Source: SIAQ01 sp964484265 (GTDB lineage Bacteria > Planctomycetota > Planctomycetia > Gemmatales > Gemmataceae). From it: DNA of 64,000 nt. The position numbers and the translations under genes are program-made. The notes under the pieces were generated by a model, which saw only the letters and a program-made list of their open reading frames with translations, did not search any database and had not been told where the DNA came from. Within the stretch, counting starts at the first letter, position 1; each line of letters opens with the position of its first letter. Positions 61,500 through 64,000 of the stretch are shown here, one piece after another. The stretch lies in NCBI GenBank assembly GCA_964484265.1, contig CAZAFH010000022.1, positions 6,257 through 70,256 on the forward strand, written 5' to 3'.

Positions 61500-62617
61500 C
61501 ACTTCGATTCCACCAGGGGCACGACCACATAGGTGTAACTCGGTTCGTGCCGGAATACGGCGGGCGTGTTCGGTTCGTTCATGTCCAGCGTCAACGGCGT
61601 GTCCGGCTCCAGCACGCGAAGCATATCGACGACGAATTTTGGATCGAAGCTAATCTCCAGTCCCTTGCCATCGAGATCGATGGGAAGTTCCACGCGCGAT
61701 TGGCCGGATTCAACGCCTTGTGCGCGAAGCGTCAATTTCTTTTTCTCGAATTTGAAGCGCACTCGTTTGCTTTCGTCGTCGGTCATGATCGCCGCCTGAC
61801 GCACTGCGGACAAAAAGGGACCGACCGTCAGGGGCACACGAACGGAATGCTTCGCTGGGATGACCTGACGATAGTTCGGGAACCGCCCTTCGACGAGCCG
61901 GCTGTAGACCATCGCCCGCTCGGTTTTGATGAGCACTTCGTTGGGCCTCAGGCTGATTTTTACCATTTCGTCAGGCTCGACCAGGTTGCGATCAAGAAGC
62001 TGCATCGCTTTGGAAGGGATGACGGGCGTTGTGTTTGCGGTCGAGTGATCGCCGTGCGGTTTGGCGGCGCCGGTCATCATTGCCAGTCGTCGGCCATCAG
62101 TCGCCACCAACGCCGCTTTTTCGCCTTCCAGCTCGATCAATACGCCCGTGGTCGCCCCGAAGCGGACCTGCCCTTCGGTCGCGGCCGAGAAAATCGTGCG
62201 CTTGATCATCTCACGCAAGATGCCCGCAGTTATTTCGTGGTAATTTTCCTCGGCAAAGGTTGGGATGTCGGGAAAGGTTGACGGATCCTCGCCCGGCATG
62301 TCGAACTCATTGGTCTCGCCGCGAACGACGCATTTGTCGATGCTGGCGTCGATCGTGAGTTCCTCGTCGGTCGATTCGCGCAAGATGGCGATGAGCCTGC
62401 TCGTGGGCAAAAGCGCTTCGCCAGGCTCCTCGACCTTGATGCCGCGAACATCAAGCCGAATGCCGAGCTCGAGGTCGGTGGCCATCAGGGTGCAGCGATC
62501 GTCGTTGACAATGGCTTTGATGTTTTTCAAAACCGGTTTCACGTCACGGGAAGCGATGGCGGCACTGGCGAGCTGGCATGCAGACAAAAGTCCTTCCCGG
62601 TGACAAACAATTTTCAT
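61499..62617 (-). CDS. dnaN: DNA polymerase III sliding clamp (beta subunit)
   Basis: The 372-residue clamp starts MKIVCHREGLLSACQLASAAI and runs through three clamp domains, with RDVKPVLKNIKAIV, LVATDGRRLAMMTG, a central QLLDRNL and a C-terminal FRHEPSYTYVVVPL. It encircles DNA and holds the polymerase on it. AAAGGAA precedes the ATG. The last base of its stop is shared with the DUF721 start. It is downstream of dnaA by 292 nt on the same strand, the usual order around an origin. Confidence 0.97.
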   Translation of the reverse strand: MKIVCHREGLLSACQLASAAIASRDVKPVLKNIKAIVNDDRCTLMATDLELGIRLDVRGIKVEEPGEALLPTSRLIAILRESTDEELTIDASIDKCVVRGETNEFDMPGEDPSTFPDIPTFAEENYHEITAGILREMIKRTIFSAATEGQVRFGATTGVLIELEGEKAALVATDGRRLAMMTGAAKPHGDHSTANTTPVIPSKAMQLLDRNLVEPDEMVKISLRPNEVLIKTERAMVYSRLVEGRFPNYRQVIPAKHSVRVPLTVGPFLSAVRQAAIMTDDESKRVRFKFEKKKLTLRAQGVESGQSRVELPIDLDGKGLEISFDPKFVVDMLRVLEPDTPLTLDMNEPNTPAVFRHEPSYTYVVVPLVESK

Positions 62618-62909
62618 GAGGCGTTCCTTTTGTATTACTTTAGTTCTTTATGTAATGTCAGTATTCATGTTTGGCCAAGTTCTGTTCATTGGTTCTTGCA
62701 ACTACCTAATTGGCCAGGATATAGGTTTTCGATTCTATTGGGTAAATCTCGTTGATGTCGAGTTCATGATTTGTTGACTGCTGATGATAAGAATGCAGAA
62801 TTATGGATTTAACGTATTCACTAGCTCCATGAACAACGCCGCTCAACACGTAATCAACATTCCACCAACACGTTTTCCCCAACATACCCATTTGTCGGCA
62901 TGCGGAGAT
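62618..62909. other. AT-rich dnaA-dnaN intergenic region (candidate origin-proximal DNA)
   Basis: This 292-nt stretch is strikingly AT-rich for this genome. I searched it by eye for DnaA boxes (TTATNCACA and near variants) on both strands and found none convincing. A short frame (62706-62891, 61 residues) is possible but unremarkable. The stretch must hold the dnaN leader. Confidence 0.5.
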
Positions 62910-63884
62910 CTAACAAAGCTCCGCTTCCAGTTCACCAATGGCGCTGGATAGCGCAAGGTCCGCGGCACGGGCGGCTTCGACTTTTTCGCAGGCGTGGGAC
63001 ACGGTCTTGTGATCGCGGCCGCCGAAATATTTCCCGATGCCTTGAAGCGACAGACCCGTCAGCTGCCTGGCGAGGTACATGCTGATTTGGCGAGGAAGAA
63101 CGATCTCCTTCGCGCGGGCCGGCGAGCGCAATTGCTTCGCGGACACACGAAAACACGCGGACACGCGCTCGGCGATGCGTTCGACGGAGACCGTCTGCGC
63201 TTCGACCTGAGCACGAAAATGTGCCTTGACGTCGGCAAGGCGCAACGGCTTGGGCTGCAAGCGTTGCAATGATGCCAGCTGCCTGACGGCGGCATGCAGT
63301 TGCCTCCCGCCGGCGGTCAGGTTTTGCGCCAGCCAGTCGAGTATCTCATCGGCGATGGTGGCGCCCTCGGCTTCAGCGGCGGCGCGAAGCACACGCAGTC
63401 GGCTCGTGCTTGACAACGGTTTCACAGCAACGACCAACCCGCCTGCGAGGCGATTGGTAAGCCGGATCGGCAACGCCTTGCCGCGATGCCTCAGATTCGC
63501 CGGTCCGCGATCGGCAGTGACGATTGTCGTCGATCCGGACCTTTGGCGATTATCGATAATCGCGATAATTGTTTGCGTCGAACGGTCGGGCAGGTGCTGG
63601 AGATCCTCGATCACGAGGACGTCCGCATCGGGCCGGGCGTTCGTGTCGCCCAGGTCGTTTGCAGTTACCGCTTGGATAACGATGCCATGTTCCTCGGCCT
63701 CGTGGCGAAAGAATTCGATTAGGGTCGTCTTGCTTGAGCCTGTCGGCCCGTGCAGGTAGACGAGCGTAGGCAACGACGCATCCGCCTCGGCGGTCAAGCC
63801 AAGTAAGAGCCGTTCCAGTGCAACAAACGCAGCACGGTTTTCAGGCAAAACCAAAACCGCTGCCGAGGTCGAAACCGCTATCAT
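62910..63884 (-). CDS. dnaA: Chromosomal replication initiator DnaA, apparently lacking domains I and II
   Basis: From the ATG at 63884 the product has 324 residues, about 120-150 shorter than usual. It begins directly at domain III. Walker A reads GPTGSSKT (46-53; the usual Gly before Lys is Ser), Walker B VLVIEDLQH (89-97). Domain IV has PRQISMYLARQLTGLSLQGIGKYF and GGRDHKTVSHACEKV (DNA-binding, about 288-302). The N-terminal DnaB-interaction domain is not recognised. A candidate extended -10 lies 47 nt upstream, which supports this start. However, the frame is open for the last 38 codons of the window, so an unseen N-terminus cannot be ruled out. Confidence 0.9.
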   Translation of the reverse strand: MIAVSTSAAVLVLPENRAAFVALERLLLGLTAEADASLPTLVYLHGPTGSSKTTLIEFFRHEAEEHGIVIQAVTANDLGDTNARPDADVLVIEDLQHLPDRSTQTIIAIIDNRQRSGSTTIVTADRGPANLRHRGKALPIRLTNRLAGGLVVAVKPLSSTSRLRVLRAAAEAEGATIADEILDWLAQNLTAGGRQLHAAVRQLASLQRLQPKPLRLADVKAHFRAQVEAQTVSVERIAERVSACFRVSAKQLRSPARAKEIVLPRQISMYLARQLTGLSLQGIGKYFGGRDHKTVSHACEKVEAARAADLALSSAIGELEAELC

Positions 63885-63930
63885 TGCAAACCTGCCGGAC
63901 GCAATGGCGAGCCGAATTCTCTCAACTGAA

Positions 63931-63939
63931 ATTGTATCA
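63931..63939 (-). promoter_or_regulatory. Candidate extended -10 promoter of dnaA
   Basis: Read on the minus strand it is TGATACAAT, a good extended -10 (TGnTAYAAT), 47 nt before the dnaA ATG. No -35 match is evident. Confidence 0.45.
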
Positions 63940-64000
63940 AAAATGGAGTCTATAGCATCGTTACATGGAAACTGACCGTGACACCATCTGGCAAATCCCG

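Noticed and set aside
62706..62891. 61-codon minus-strand frame between dnaA and dnaN
   Set aside because: No ribosome site worth the name, no motif, and AT-rich intergenic composition.
62618..62909. Origin of replication with DnaA boxes
   Set aside because: The AT-rich gap is suggestive by position, but I found no convincing TTATNCACA boxes on either strand.

Overview
The window looks like a draft chromosome segment from a planctomycete, most likely a Gemmata-type lineage. The evidence is protein content: two secreted sulfatases, a Tat-exported DUF1501 protein with a large CxxCH-bearing secreted partner, several proteins that start with a CPxC...CxxC zinc ribbon and continue into membrane segments, a Ser/Thr kinase fused to WD40 repeats, two DUF4058 proteins and a Uma2 protein. 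By eye the DNA is GC-rich (about 60%), with a few clearly AT-richer genes. A 100-N scaffold gap lies at 38789-38888.

Layout. 1-1792: the end of an energy-converting, hydrogenase-related (complex I-like) gene set. 2020-5925: secreted proteins, a decayed phosphoesterase and a sulfatase. 6361-15760: a minus-strand block with polyprenyl diphosphate synthase, moaC, three zinc-ribbon membrane proteins, dihydrolipoamide dehydrogenase, a HigBA-type toxin-antitoxin pair and the E2 acyltransferase. 15982-18698: comM, a low-GC membrane protein and the wreck of a second comM-like 3' end. 18741-27908: a probable glycan-processing neighbourhood (sugar isomerase-like barrel, NHL propeller, cyclase-type toroid, sulfatase, GH43/GH130-like propeller, esterase). 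28065-31040: DUF4058-Uma2, a membrane protein and an FHA protein. 31265-37022: metK, rpsO, pnp, a histidine kinase and a second DUF4058 gene. 37075-45744: trpE, a palindromic repeat array with the gap, an EamA exporter, a cobalamin-binding-like protein, the kinase-WD40 protein and a universal stress protein. 46103-51028: rtcA, an esterase, a NicO-type metal exporter, a dual-specificity phosphatase and a small secreted protein. 51278-56610: DUF1501 and CxxCH protein genes, separated by a two-gene ATPase plus Toprim-like cassette. 56830-63884: a membrane J-domain protein, a nucleotidyltransferase pair, then gyrB, a DUF721 (DciA-like) gene, dnaN and dnaA. The last four form the replication-initiation cluster, so the window probably ends close to the chromosome origin.

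The most notable points are: an ATPase/Toprim-like pair that resembles split OLD, PARIS or RloAB defence modules and has inserted between normally paired genes; two toxin-antitoxin-like modules sitting in tight register within housekeeping operons (pyruvate dehydrogenase and gyrB); a DnaA whose recognisable part begins at the ATPase domain, beside a DUF721 gene and no recF; a NuoD/HyfG-like subunit without NiFe cysteines; a chimeric comM remnant; and at least five families of intergenic palindromes. One of these is a roughly 115-bp element with 24-bp terminal inverted repeats and a conserved core, and another is a 70-bp tandem array in which the assembly broke.
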